From contig JAJSPD010000062.1 of NCBI GenBank assembly GCA_021307315.1, positions 62,001-126,000 on the forward strand: a DNA stretch of 64,000 bases. Reading direction: 5' to 3'. The notes beneath the pieces are model-generated. The model was not told the DNA's origin. It saw only the letters and a list, made by a program, of their open reading frames with translations, and ran no database searches. The stretch comes from Bisporella sp. PMI_857 (Eukaryota > Ascomycota > Leotiomycetes > Helotiales > Helotiaceae). Shown in pieces: positions 33,312 through 44,255 of this stretch (positions are counted from its first letter, which is position 1; each line of letters starts with the position of its first letter). A program made the position numbers and the translations under genes.

Positions 33312-35276
33312 ATGCGGCGTTTGTTTCGTCGCCACCGTAAGAAGCCAGCGGAAGACTTAACTCTCCAAGCTTCATCGTTAAGTACTCCACAAGCAAGCAC
33401 ATTGTCAAAGACTCCACATAGAAGCACATCGTTCAATACTCCGCAAGCAAGCGCTCCTGGCACGCATGTCTGTACATCCCTGTGTGACGGCCTTTCGAGT
33501 CTGCCACCAGAGCACTATGAATCAATCGTTGCTCAAATCGTGGTCTAGGCGGGACTCCAAACGAGTTCAAAGTCGCCAACATTAAAATTACAAATGCCAG
33601 ACTAATCTCAGGAGAAAGACGCGACATGGGGACTGAACTGGACGAGAGAAGAGCCATCGAAGGGAATACGGACCTCTCCCGGATTCCGTTAGCCTTGCCG
33701 ACGACATATCAGTACCCACAGCTACCAAAAGGGCATGCTCGATTTCTTCGCCCGGGCACACTCGGCTCCCACCCACTCGCTTGGTTGGAATCGCATTCGC
33801 TGGCGAATCCGCCGTCTTACGTTGCAATATCTTATTGCTGGGATGCGAACAGTCCCAGAAGAGGCACGTTCCTTGATATGAAGAGCTTCGGCATATCGGA
33901 GACAGTGCTGGAGGTGCTGAATCAGGTGGCGTCTCAGTATGTGAGGCGGACACATGAACTGCTTTGGATCAATCAGGATGACCCAGACGAGAAGCTCGAT
34001 CAAATTTGCCGTATGGGTGAAATTTACTCAAAGGCGGAGACGGTCTTTATCTGGCTTGGTCCTACTGCAGATAACAGTGATGCAGCTCTTGAGAACATGC
34101 CGAGGATGCTAAATGAGGCTGTTGCTATGAATGAAGCGACCATGACAAGAACCGAGCTGCCAGATGATACCACCGTAATCATCAATGCGGGCCATGGGTG
34201 GAATTATGGTCATCTGTTTTCGAGACAATGGTTCTGTCGCTTGTGGACCATTCAGGAAGCACTGTTGGCTCGCCGGCTGGTCATTATGTGTGGCTATCGT
34301 GAGGTCAACTTTGAGCTGCTCGACGCGCTTGTGTATCAATTAGTGACGTATGGATCACTGGATCTAATTCAGCTGCGAGATATCTTTGACGAGGATCTGA
34401 GTGCTGCGTTCTTCAGCTGACGACGTGCTGGAAGGGCTCGAGATGCACACTTTCCAATCTCTTGTGATGGAATCTCGCGCTCGACATGTCACGGAGGCCG
34501 ATGATAGAGTGTTTACTCTCATGGGCGTAGCACCAAGACGGATTCGAGAGCACATGGCAGCTGTTCATGGCAAGCAATCCGGCTAGAGCACATCGCAGCT
34601 TTACGCACAGTTTGCTAAATGCATGCTTGAGAGTGATCCCGAGTGGTATTTCCTCTCCTTGGCACCATCAAAGGATAGGCCAGTGGAGCTGCCGTCCTGG
34701 GTCCTCAATCTAAATTCGCAGCAACCTTACACGTCAGCACCCGCAAAGCCTTCCTCTGGCTTCTCGGCAGGAATTTCACCCGAAACACAACATCTAATCA
34801 GCCGATCAATCACAACGGAAGAGCTCACAGCCCGTGGTTTTTGTCTGGATACCGTGGCCAAGATCATCCCACAGACTGCCTTTACTGAAGAGAAGCAGAA
34901 CATGAAGCACAGTGACATGTACGGCATCGCTACTAGCGAATGGGAGATGAAATGCATACAGCTCTGCCAAAACGTGTACGATCTCGGCCCAGGGCAATTC
35001 CCAGCACTTCAAGCAAATATACTAGTAGCGCAATCGACCACGAAGCCCGCCATGGACGGCCGGACCTTAAAAGGGTATCACTTTTTTTCGACTATTTGTC
35101 GTGTGACAAGTAAAATCTTTAGACAAGCGAACCAGGGACAACTCCCCGTTCCAGAGCATTATCGCCGCTTCCCTGATGGAGCTTCCAGATATATTAGCAA
35201 GGCCGTCAACACATTCTGGGATGGCCTTTCAGTGGAAGACTATGGGCTTTTGTTGCAATTTGTGGGTACTCGTTGA
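33312..35276 (+). pseudogene. Decayed HET-domain gene
   Basis: Successive frames give one HET-type protein: an N-terminal segment to LPPEHYESIVAQI (33312-33540), then NEFKVANIKITNARLISGER and onward to 34420, then 34401-34586, then 34623-35276. HET motifs are YVAISYCWDAN, LLWINQDD, VFIWLGP and WFCRLWTIQEA. The block between LWI and NQDD lacks the usual five residues (DALCI), a 15-bp deletion in the HET core. Frameshifts near 33540 and 34415 and a TAG at 34584-34586 break the frame. No intron placement repairs them that I could find. This is probably a dead allele. Confidence 0.75.
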
Positions 35277-36377
35277 GGAACACCAAATACGGGGCTTTGG
35301 CCCTACCCTACCTCAATAGTACAGAAATCAAGAAGAAGGTGCAAAGAGGTAGTCTTGGGAGCCCTCTGGTTCTTGAGTGGCTCGGGGGTGTTGCTACAAA
35401 TTCAATTCTGGACGCTGTTGGGTTTATTCAGCCTCCATCTACTAATAACTGGCCACAATATGTGGCAGATTCTTACGGGTCCATTGAGAAAATTTCCTCT
35501 CCACGCGGCCGGGCATCACAATGGCGGTTCTAGTGAAAGAGTGCTTGACAGGATGATGTCATCCTACAGAACGACCATCAAGGCGATCATACAAGGCCGC
35601 CGACATTGCATTGCACCATCGGCACCAGCGCAGGCACTCCTTGTTGCCATGCAGCATACACCAGAACATAGCAGACTCCCTTTTGCTACTAAAGAGATAG
35701 CGATGCTACACGACCTTTGCAGACTGGTGGGTTGCACCCCGTTGAGCCAGGACGACGCAAGCAGGATATCATGCCGCATCTACCGGGTTGCAAGATTTTC
35801 CATTTTGCTGGCCACGGTCATTCCCACAATCGCGATTCTTCACAAAGTCTTTTGCTCTTAGAGGATTGGAAGAATGACCGGCTAACGGTGGCAACTCTTT
35901 TAGAGATGAAAATCCGGAAACGCTCCCCATTTCTCGCCTACCTCTTGGCTTGCGGGACTGGCCAAACCAAAATTGAAAAGCTCGTCGACGAGGGCATTCA
36001 CCTGATCAGTGTGTTCCAGCTGGCGGGGTTTCGCCACGTTATTGGCACTTTATGGGATATCAATGATGAACTTTGTGGATATGGTGAGAATTACCTACGA
36101 GGGGATAAGGGATGGAGGCATGACAGAAGAATCGGTGTGTCGGAGGCTCCATAAAGCCACGCGAGAGCTTCGGGATCGTTTGTTCTGCATGACATCGAAT
36201 GCAAGGCATGTGAGCAAATCTGGCAGAAAGGCAAATGCGCCCCCGATAGGTATCATGACTGCGAGCGACGGAGACAAGAGAGATGATAGATTGCCAAGAG
36301 GTATCGTTCTGTGCGACGATGACGATGAAATGACAGGATTGCTCCACTGGGTTCTCTATGTTCATTTTGGTGCATGA
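35277..36377 (+). pseudogene. Decayed CHAT-domain (caspase-like) protein, C-terminal part
   Basis: Three frames joined by frameshifts near 35480, 35730 and 36070 give the C-terminal CHAT domain. Recognisable parts are SILDAVGFIQPP, KFPLHAAGHH, SRLPFATKEIAMLH, KIFHFAGHGHS (catalytic His), LAYLLACGTGQ (catalytic Cys) and FRHVIGTLWDI. The ending resembles the normal C-terminus. The TPR or other N-terminal sensor normally preceding CHAT is absent; the HET relic abuts directly, so this may be a former HET-CHAT fusion or two broken neighbours. CHAT proteins are caspase-clan proteases used in cell death by bacteria and fungi. His and Cys survive, but the reading frame does not. Confidence 0.75.
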
Positions 36378-36541
36378 CATCCCGCCTATTCAAGAATAAT
36401 TCAGTCGTAACGGGATGATGCATGTTAGGAGCATATTAACTTATACTTCATTGTCAGTGGGATATAAGACGTTCTAACCCTGCTACGAAACGGGGTTGAT
36501 CAACTTCTGGCTAGTTGCAATGTTTGTGACATTCATTGATA

Positions 36542-38482
36542 TTACTTCACAAAGGCACGGATAGGAAAATTTAGCGCAGCCCATTCCTCAGATGAATCGC
36601 CCTCTTTTCGTATAGCCCTGTTAGTTGCGTTCCTCTTAACCGATACGCCGAGTTTCGGCAGTTCCAGCGAGTCGAATAACGTCGGCTGAGAGGTAATAAA
36701 GACCTTGATAATGTCTTCGCACTGACGATAGCCTTTCTTTCTGATCTCAGCTGGGACCATAGTTTTCAGCTTCTTTTTAAGCACCCCTGTAAACCCTTGC
36801 CAATATTCTTTGAGGGAACAACTTCGTAGCTCCCACGGAGAATGTTCTCTATCCGCCAAAATATGCCCACATAATAAACATGGACGTAAATATTCTTGTT
36901 TCCCTTACTTTCGACTGGCAGCTCAAACATAAACTCCGCCTCCTCATCCTCTTCCACTTCTAGCAGGTGTCCTGGGCTAAAGATATTCCCGGAGCGGCTG
37001 ATAATTTGAACAACGAATGACGCTCGGAGAGGACCCTCTACCTTCTCGGCCAGCTCTCTGACCGGTTTAAACCTAGCCAAGTGCTCTACGATTTCATAAA
37101 TATGGTTGGCGTTCAATTGTTCTTACGGCATGGCAGGTAGATTGATGATCCTCTGATCAGATTCGTCTAGGATCTCATACTCCTTGTTGCTATTCAATAT
37201 AACGTGAAATGAAGAAGGTTGATCATCCCCGTCGATACAAACGTTAAGTGAGCGTCCTTTTCGAGCTGTTAACCATTTACCCTGATGTGGAATGCTAGAT
37301 ACTAGTCGTATCGCAAATCTATGAAGAGAGAATTGGGTGAGAGGCTTTGCAATCCAACCTGTCCCAACACGGATAGATGCAGTGTCCAATAGCTCTAGCT
37401 TGGACGTGAGAGCTCTAGCTTGGGTAGCCTTGGCAATTACTAAATCTTCCCTTATGTCGAAGTTGCTTTCTGCTGAACCCAAGGGACCCAGGGCAAACCG
37501 GTCGCAATCGCTAACTCCGTGTGCCCGGCCGACTTGTAGTTCAAGACTTCCATCTTGTTTCTCGATGATCGGAATAGTTGATGCAGTGATCTCCGATTTA
37601 GTATGCGCAAAGAAACCTTGGCTTGTATTCCCACAAAGGACAGGATTTTGTTGCGGCGCTGAGCGCCAGAAATTAGCACGTAGGTGATCGTAGATATCCT
37701 TACGCTTCTTCCCATGGCCGCCACATTCCTTCAAGGTCTGGGGAAGAAAGTAGGACAAAATTCCATGCACCTGCCCGTTGAATTTGCGTTCAATCGCCTC
37801 TTTATGAGGACCACATGCAACGAGTATGGCGCACCCATCCGCCAGTTGGGTAGCATAGAAGCCTCTCGGTTTGCTATGCCACCAGTTCCATCTTCGGTAC
37901 CTTTCTCAAGGTCCAGTAGGAACTCCGAGTCTGTCTTAACATCGTAAAGGAGAAATCGGGCGCTAGGGACGCCGCGGCGGTAAATACTCGCAGAGAAACA
38001 ACAGTCCAGGACAAGAGTGACCACCAGTCCTTTGTCAACCATAGCCTTCAATGAGAGTGCTAGTCTTGAACCCCAGAGATACCTCACGTCGATCTCTTTT
38101 CGTTTATTGAGCAAGACCAGTGCCAGATCTCCTGTGAACTTACTGGAAAATTCACTTCAAGGTGCACCTCGGGTACCGTGATCAGAGTAATGGATATAGG
38201 GAATATCTCCGGCTTTTGCCAGAGTAGTAGCCTTCTCAAGAGCGGAAGTCACATTGCGATATGTTGGCCAGAGTATTGGATCTTCAGTTGGATTAATGGA
38301 CTCTGGATCGGCGCTGTTAGTTGGTGTGAACATCTGTATATGAATAGAGTTCAACGCTCCCCTAGATATGTCTTGATATTTTGGACATCCCGCACAAAGC
38401 CTTGCGAAGGCCGATCCGGATATGCGTCGATACCGATCAAAATCGCGTAATGTGTGACGGTAATGCGTTGATCACCACCCAT
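36542..38482 (-). pseudogene. Decayed caspase-like (peptidase C14) protein
   Basis: Starting at ATG 38482 the pieces read TVTHYAILIGIDAYPDRP, then LNSIHIQMFTPTNS to YIHYSDHGTRG (catalytic His), then LALSLKAMVDKG to LVLDCCFSAS (catalytic Cys), AILVACGPHKEA, and a 400-residue C-terminal extension. Lesions are a one-base frameshift near 38360, TGA at 38157, a frameshift near 37850, TAA at 37123 and a frameshift near 36800. The usual HYSGHG motif is HYSDHG. The family is the fungal caspase-like group with long C-terminal extensions, distinct from type I metacaspases with proline-rich N-termini. It converges on the CHAT relic with about 165 bases between. No full-length product can be made. Confidence 0.75.
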
Positions 38483-38903
38483 TGTGTCTAGATGAATTCA
38501 AGGCTTGGCCTCTTTGGGAAGGCTGATGACCAGATCAGCTGGGAGAAAACGTGGCTAGACTAGAATGGGTAGCTGGATGGGGCTTCAAAGGCTCATGTAA
38601 AGTCACAGCTAGGCATAACGATAATCGGGCACACGGCTTGCAAAGTACATGCGCCGTGTGTTTGGCACGAGTTCGGTTCGTAATACCTAAAGAAATAATG
38701 AGGCTGAGGCTGTAAATGGGGCGTGGTTGGGGACAGCAGAAAAGCGGGGCGAGACAAACGAGGCGAAGCCATTGAAATTCGAGGATGAAATTCGATGACT
38801 TTCTACACAATCAGCAGCTAGTCCAAACACACATCACTTTGCCATCACAATTCCTCTTACAGCCAATTGACTTAACTACCTCATTATTGGCCGACTCTAC
38901 AAT
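38483..38903. other. Divergent intergenic region
   Basis: It separates the caspase-like relic and the small gene at 38904. A conventional promoter may exist; no motif is claimed. Confidence 0.4.
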
Positions 38904-39264
38904 ATGTCCACTTCCGAAAGGTGCGTAATGCTGACTTTCGCCTGGTCGATGTTACATATTAACAAATCAGAACTAGTAGCGAAACTCCCAATTTCACAGA
39001 AGATGACAAGCGTGCCAATGTAGATACCTCCAAGTTTGTAGTCACGATAGAAACACTTTTACACAATCTTATTAACATATCTGGTAGAAACCGGACTCTC
39101 ATGTTGGAGACCAAGTGTATCTACTCGACTCCAGCGGATCCCGCATGGGGCCTTATGTCATCGCATCTATTCCCTCTGCTAAGAAATGTACTCTCAGTTT
39201 TGAAAATGGCGATGCCGTTAGAAATGGCGAGGAGATAGATGTGGACTACGTGGAAGCTGTTTGA
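38904..39264 (+). CDS. Small conserved fungal protein, 86 residues, two introns
   Basis: Three exons, 38904-38920, 38971-39037 and 39088-39264, join in phase. Both introns are 50 nt (GTGCGT...ATCAG and GTAGTC...GGTAG). The product has a disordered N-terminus rich in Ser/Thr/Glu and a compact domain: DQVYLLDSSGSRMGPY, IASIPSAKKCTLSFENGD and NGEEIDVDYVEA. I recall this pattern from small hypothetical proteins of Helotiales, where the fold looks like a small beta-barrel, but no function is known to me. The frame is intact. The exons are too short to be noticed without splicing. Confidence 0.65.
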
Positions 39265-39590
39265 AGATTTTGTATTGTATCCGCCACCTATGTAGAAACT
39301 ACTGCCAGTTGCTTAGAAAAGGATTAATAAAAAAGTGAGAGCCTCCATCTAGATGCTCTTAAGAAGCTCCCAAGAATGAAGAATGCCCCGTCTATATTTG
39401 AACTCTCATTGGTTGACTTGACGTGCAACGTGCATCTGTCTTGTGGCTGTGCAGTCAGCTTGACACATTTTAATTATACATTTAAAAGCGTGTCTACCGT
39501 ATCTGAAATACCCATTAGCCTAGATTGACGCAGTGCGAAAAAGGTCTACAATCTTCTAACCTTAGGTCCATCTTGAAGAGCTATTGCGAT
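39265..39590. other. Intergenic, nothing recognised
   Basis: No gene, repeat or RNA seen. Confidence 0.4.
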
Positions 39591-40698
39591 ATGACTTCTC
39601 TTGGTTCTTGCCTTCCGCTATGGAGACCCTCGGAAGCCGCCGCCACAACCCAAAGGCAAACCAAAAAGAGTGCTTATTCCCTCCCCCCATCGGTGTGATA
39701 AGCAGGTATGCTAACAACGTCCAGTTGAAGATTACAGACCGGGATACCCCCGTTTCACTGCACTTATTTCTGCATACGAACCCTACTTTTTGTGCCGACG
39801 TTTCAACGCGCTTCGAGCTCGGCTCCTTCTGCTGAAACAGGATAAGCTGTCTATTCTCGAGCAAAGGCTTGATCAGATCGACCAACAAGAAAAGTCTCCT
39901 CTCTTCCTTGGAAAGAGCCGATATGATAAGAATACAGATCGGATATCTCTTCTATCAGAGATTGAATCTTGTCTTGCTGATTACGGTATATGCAGACCCT
40001 GGACAATCATGCTTTGACACTAATGAAAGATAGACTGCTTCGCTGAAAGAACGTCCCGGATGCTGAATTTCGACCTGCACAGCGAAGAGATGTAGAGAGC
40101 CTGCAGAACTGGTTAGATGGAACCGGCTGTCTGGCCAGAGAGGAAACAGCGTACCTCGCACACCATCGAGAACTAGTTTCCTTGGCTCCAGCGGCCGACA
40201 ACGCCGTATTGCAGTTCGAAGCTTGGGTAGAAGATAAGCTCATCCGATTCTATCGTGATTTCCGAAAGGTGAGGGAGATCCGACGACCGTTACTACAGCT
40301 TAACCACTTGAATAGAGCCGTTTTCATGATGTCTCGATCGATGCCAACGTATATATCTATTCCGGTCCTTTGATCAAACGAACCGCTAGAGCGCTATTAT
40401 TATTCTTGATAACACTCCTCCTGCTGATGCCCGTCATCATTTGCAGCACCATTAGCACCATCTCGATTCGGATGATCACTGTCATAATATCTACAGTTTC
40501 TTACCTCCTTATACTCTCTAGCTTAACGAAATCAAGGACAATAGAGCTCGTCCTCGCAGGGGCAACGTGAGTATTGCTGTTCCTGTCTTGAGCCTAGGAT
40601 AAAACCATCGCCGCTAATACCTGGCTGATGTGACTTGCATTAGATACGCTGCTGTTCTCATCGTATTTGTCTCCGGCACTAGTGGAAATCAAACTTAG
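39591..40698 (+). pseudogene. DUF6594-type membrane protein, probably frameshifted
   Basis: The coding segments read EDYRPGYPRFTALISAYE, FNALRARLLLLKQDKL, RDVESLQNWLDGTGCLAREE and FEAWVEDKLIRFYRDF. The C-terminal membrane block follows (LLLFLITLLLLMPVIIC, VIISTVSYLLILSSL, AGATYAAVLIVFVSGTS). This is the known fungal DUF6594 layout: helical cytoplasmic part, then three membrane segments. Introns at about 39987-40034, 40279-40325 and 40569-40653 splice in phase. Between LNF and RPAQRRDVES (about 40070) no intron fits and the frame slips by one base. The 5' exon is unclear, with ATG 39591 only a candidate. The gene is therefore probably inactive, though a sequencing error would restore it. Confidence 0.6.
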
Positions 40699-40839
40699 AA
40701 ACTGGCCAGTACAGTAAATGCATAGTACAAGCAGTACCCAGGTTAACGAGAACAGTGTATTAGGTAGTATTAGCGATATGGCAATAAATATTACGGCAAA
40801 TATCTAGGACACCACAAAAATGTTACCATTTACCTGATA

Positions 40840-40884
40840 AGTCCGTGCACCCCCCTTCCGCCCACCCCCCCCTTCCGCACACCT
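40840..40884 (+). repeat. Left 45-bp terminal inverted repeat
   Basis: It is identical to the reverse complement of 42614-42658, including C-runs of six and eight. It contains two copies of CCCTTCCGC, which may be transposase binding sites. Confidence 0.9.
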
Positions 40885-40911
40885 CCCCAAAAACCAAACC
40901 ACCCTCATTAA

Positions 40912-42510
40912 TCACCCAACCTCAATACAATCTAATGTCGAATCGGATGAATTATATACATCTGAGTCCTCTTCGTCATTTTGCACCCCTGCAGCTTCGT
41001 CTTGTGCTTTTTTTATTGCTTGAATATCCGCAAACTTGGAATTTGGGCTAGTTCTAACCTTCTTTCTTTTCTTAGGTTTAGAAGCTTCAAGTCGAGCTTC
41101 AAGACCTTGAATTTGAAGTTGTTGGTCTGCTAGAACATTCTCTTGTTCTTCAAAGCCTTTTAAGATTTTTCGGAATAAAAGTCTTTGCGTAAATTGATCA
41201 TGTTCCTCAAGGTGCTGAAATGCTAAAGCTTGAGCTTTAAGCTCAGTCGATTTTTTGGGTGTAGACCATGTAATCTGCGATGCTTGTATATTCCAGTCAA
41301 GCTCAGAACTTTTATTTAAACTTTCTAAGTTTTGTTTTGGAATACTTCTAGCTTTATTGCTGTTTTCTAGAAGCAAAGGGCTCATAAACGGTTTTGCCAT
41401 CGATTTCGGCCACAAGCCAGTTGCTTTCCACCCACTTTTGATATTTTTGGCGGATAAGGCTTCTTTTCTAGCTTTCTGGTAACAGGCAAGAAAATTCCTT
41501 TTCCCAAGTGGGCTAGAATCCGTCAAAAGTGTCAAATATCCAACTTCTGTTCGATACCGATGTTTCAAAAAAGAAAAAACTGAAAGATCTAGTAGTTGAA
41601 GAACGTGAGAACTATAAGCAGGAAGGAAAAGCAAATGAATATTATTTTGATAGCAGAGAAACATAAAATCCGTAGTTTCATGACTTCCATGGCCATCTAA
41701 AATAAGTAGTTTAGGCTCTTTAGCATTCGTAGATGGAAGGAATATCTTTTGAAGCCATTCTATAGCTGTTGAGTCTGTTGTCCAGCCATTATCTGTTGAT
41801 GTGAATTGCCAGCCTTCAAATTGACTTAAATCTTCAGGAAACCATTGTTGTTGGACTGTTTTGCCTTTGAAAATAACCAAAGGAGAGAAAGCAACTCCAG
41901 TTGCAGAAACACATTCTATAAAAGAAGTCCAAGCTTTAGACCCAGGCTGTTTTTTTTGAATACTACGCTTTTCAGAGCTTCCGACAATTAAGCCATTTAC
42001 TCCAAGGCTCTCCATAATGCCGGATTCGTCCATATTATACCGATTTTCGGGCTTAATAGCCTGTATTGCAGAGGGCAAAAGCCGTTGGAACCAAGCTTTA
42101 ATTACTTGGATAGTAGCTCCATTAACGCGTTGAGAATCAATATTCCGAAACTTTTTGGTCTTAAGAACTGGGTTTCGTTTTAAAAAAGCTTGCATCCAGC
42201 GTTTCCCAAGTGATTTATAGTCTCCTTTAATGGCTAGAAGCCGCTGAGCGAATTCTTTAATTTGAGCATGAGTTAAAGGAACTCCTAGCGCTTCTTGAGT
42301 AAGAACCCATTTAGCTAAGTGGTCTTCTTGAACTCTTGATAGTCTTTGCAGACTTTCAGCAGCAATAGACCGGTTTTCACTACCACTTAAACGGTCACGA
42401 AGAGTAGAAGTAGGGACACCCCATGTTCGAGCAGTAGCTCTCAAAGACTTGCCATTTGCAACATCTTTTATAGCCTGGGCTAGGTCGTCTTCAGTATATC
42501 GAGGCATCAT
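40912..42510 (-). CDS. Fot1/pogo-type transposase (HTH_psq, CENP-B, DDE)
   Basis: The 532-residue frame begins MPRYTEDDLAQAIKDVANG, a psq-type helix-turn-helix. A CENP-B-like second DNA-binding domain follows (SLGKRWMQAFLKRNP), then the DDE_1 catalytic core: YNMDESGIM (first Asp), LLILDGHGSH (second Asp) and LPAYSSHVLQLLDLSVF (third Asp). The tail is basic and coiled (KPKKRKKVR looks like a nuclear localisation signal). Length and motifs match functional members that transpose by cut and paste into TA. No lesion seen. Confidence 0.93.
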   Translation of the reverse strand: MMPRYTEDDLAQAIKDVANGKSLRATARTWGVPTSTLRDRLSGSENRSIAAESLQRLSRVQEDHLAKWVLTQEALGVPLTHAQIKEFAQRLLAIKGDYKSLGKRWMQAFLKRNPVLKTKKFRNIDSQRVNGATIQVIKAWFQRLLPSAIQAIKPENRYNMDESGIMESLGVNGLIVGSSEKRSIQKKQPGSKAWTSFIECVSATGVAFSPLVIFKGKTVQQQWFPEDLSQFEGWQFTSTDNGWTTDSTAIEWLQKIFLPSTNAKEPKLLILDGHGSHETTDFMFLCYQNNIHLLFLPAYSSHVLQLLDLSVFSFLKHRYRTEVGYLTLLTDSSPLGKRNFLACYQKARKEALSAKNIKSGWKATGLWPKSMAKPFMSPLLLENSNKARSIPKQNLESLNKSSELDWNIQASQITWSTPKKSTELKAQALAFQHLEEHDQFTQRLLFRKILKGFEEQENVLADQQLQIQGLEARLEASKPKKRKKVRTSPNSKFADIQAIKKAQDEAAGVQNDEEDSDVYNSSDSTLDCIEVG

Positions 42511-42613
42511 TGACTTGAGATGCAGAATCCAAAATTTGAAGCAGTTTGGATAAAAATTAGTTGAAAAAAAAACGAATGTGTGAGAGTAGCGGTCTGAAAA
42601 CTCGTCTAAATTT

Positions 42614-42658
42614 AGGTGTGCGGAAGGGGGGGGTGGGCGGAAGGGGGGTGCACGGACT
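42614..42658 (-). repeat. Right 45-bp terminal inverted repeat
   Basis: Perfect inverted copy of 40840-40884, followed directly by the TA duplication. Confidence 0.9.
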
Positions 42659-42738
42659 TATATTATACTTTTTTGGTGGCGAATATCTTATATACCATCT
42701 TTTGTCTTTTGGCGCAGACGTATAGTATTTGAAATATC

Positions 42739-42996
42739 TGTTGACAAACCGATAGCATGTGGAAAATACTTATATACTTTTATTGTTAGTACAATTCACT
42801 AGAGAGGTCATGTGGTCACGCACTTGAACGAAGGGTGTCGTTCACGTGACCCGGAACGGGGTTATATAACTCGTAGTTTCACCGTAGTTAGAACTTAACA
42901 CGCAATCAATCACTCACTCAAGAATACAATAGGCACTCACGTCAGGAACGTGGTGGTGCCCCGTATTAGAGTGAACCCACATTTATTTTGTCAACA
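42739..42996 (+). mobile_element. Probable solo LTR (Copia-like ends)
   Basis: A 258-bp segment begins TGTTGACAAACC and ends TTTTGTCAACA, forming terminal inverted repeats TGTTGACA/TGTCAACA as in Ty1/Copia LTRs. A GGTTATATAACTC TATA-like site lies in the middle. The flanking pentamers (ATATC / AGTAT) match imperfectly, so the call is provisional. Confidence 0.5.
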
Positions 42997-43102
42997 AGTA
43001 TCTCGGGTACTATGATTTTGCGCCAAAAGGCTAAGGCACCTGACGCACAGCAAGTATTTGTATGTTATTAATTATTCCTTTTTTACTCATATATTTGTCA
43101 AT

Positions 43103-43548
43103 TGTAACAGCTAGGACCCGGCAAACCAATTCAAGACCCCGGGTATGGAATAAAAGTCCTTACGGGAAAGATTAAGGTTTTCGGCTGCAGCACCTTCAGG
43201 GCTGCAAACGGCGTAACCAATCCATGGCCAGCCACAGGCTTGCAGCCACTACCAGAGCGTATGACCTAGACTGTTGTAGGCTTCAGCCGCTAGAATACCT
43301 TCGGGGATACTAAGGTCACAAGCTTGATGACTGTAGGGAAAGAATACAGAACAGTCGAGGGGCAAAGGATATAAAAAAAATCCAGAACTCTTTGAAGGAG
43401 GGCAAGCTTGAGTCTTTCATAGATTCAATGACCTACATTTCATATTAATACAATACTATTACTTTTGCATTGTCAGTCACGTGTCCTCATAGCATACATG
43501 TCCTCACCTGCTATATTGCAATCCCTCCTACCGCCGTCTGTTTGTTAG
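43103..43548 (+). mobile_element. LTR, family B, plus orientation
   Basis: The segment begins TGTAACAGCTAGG and runs to the GTCTGTTTGTTAGA end. It aligns throughout with the reverse complement of 1691-2136 and, in its first 180 bases, with 28801. A TATA-like GGATATAAAAA is present. The last bases are degenerate relative to the expected TGTTACA. Confidence 0.75.
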
Positions 43549-43734
43549 AAAAAGCCAGCCAATTACTGTAGTGAGCGACTAGTCAGGAATCGCAAAGTAG
43601 CCGAAATAAATGCTTGTTGAGACAAACGGCGGAAACACACTGGAAATTCTCTATTAAAAGTGACTTTCTTTGTTATATAACCAAGCCGAGAAGTGTTTTC
43701 TGGAGTTTAATAATTTAGGCTTTGGTATATTGAC

Positions 43735-43877
43735 CAACCTAACCGCTTTAGAGTTTCTTTTGTATAATGCCTTATACTACGCTCTTTCAGAGCCCCTTTT
43801 TTTCTTTAGCTTTAGATTCTTGTATTATCCTACCGTTGCCCAGTGTATCCGTAGATACGCAACGTGCGCTGTGACAT
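43735..43877 (+). mobile_element. Family A LTR fragment
   Basis: The 3' part matches 20965-21137 (CTTTAGATTCTTGTATTAT..ACCGTTGCCC, GTAGATACGC and the terminal GCTGTGACA), while the 5' half has diverged beyond recognition. Confidence 0.6.
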
Positions 43878-44255
43878 TCCTCAAGGCTTTTTCCATCATG
43901 CAATGGATAATACAATAGGACGACAGCACTGTACCGTACAGTACTGACCCTCAGTATTATTATGACAAAAGTGGGTGAAAAAAGATTAAAGTTCTTTTAC
44001 CCTACGCAGTCCTAAATATTTAAGCGATCCTCATAGGAGAGATCCCTACCACCCTTCTTCCTAACTTAGGGAGGCGGAAGCTGTTTATAAGAGCACGTTT
44101 AGGAACTTAGGTCATGTAAATTTTTAGACACTTTTAAAATGAAATGATGATCTTTAATCAGTCATTGCTGTGTCTATACTTTAATCCGATTCAAAATTCC
44201 GAAACTCCTTTTTAAACTCCTTTTTAAACCCCCTCCTTACAAAAAAAACCAGCGT
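43878..44255. other. Intergenic, nothing recognised
   Basis: A short direct repeat, ACTCCTTTTTAA twice in tandem (about 44202-44228), lies close to the end of the secreted protein gene. Confidence 0.4.

Larger units (their letters stand above)
40840..42658. mobile_element. Complete Fot1/pogo-type DNA transposon
   Basis: The 1819-bp element has perfect 45-bp terminal inverted repeats starting AGTCCGTGCACC and is flanked by TA at 40838-40839 and 42659-42660. It contains one intact transposase gene on the minus strand. Identity of the ends and the intact frame suggest recent activity. Confidence 0.93.
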
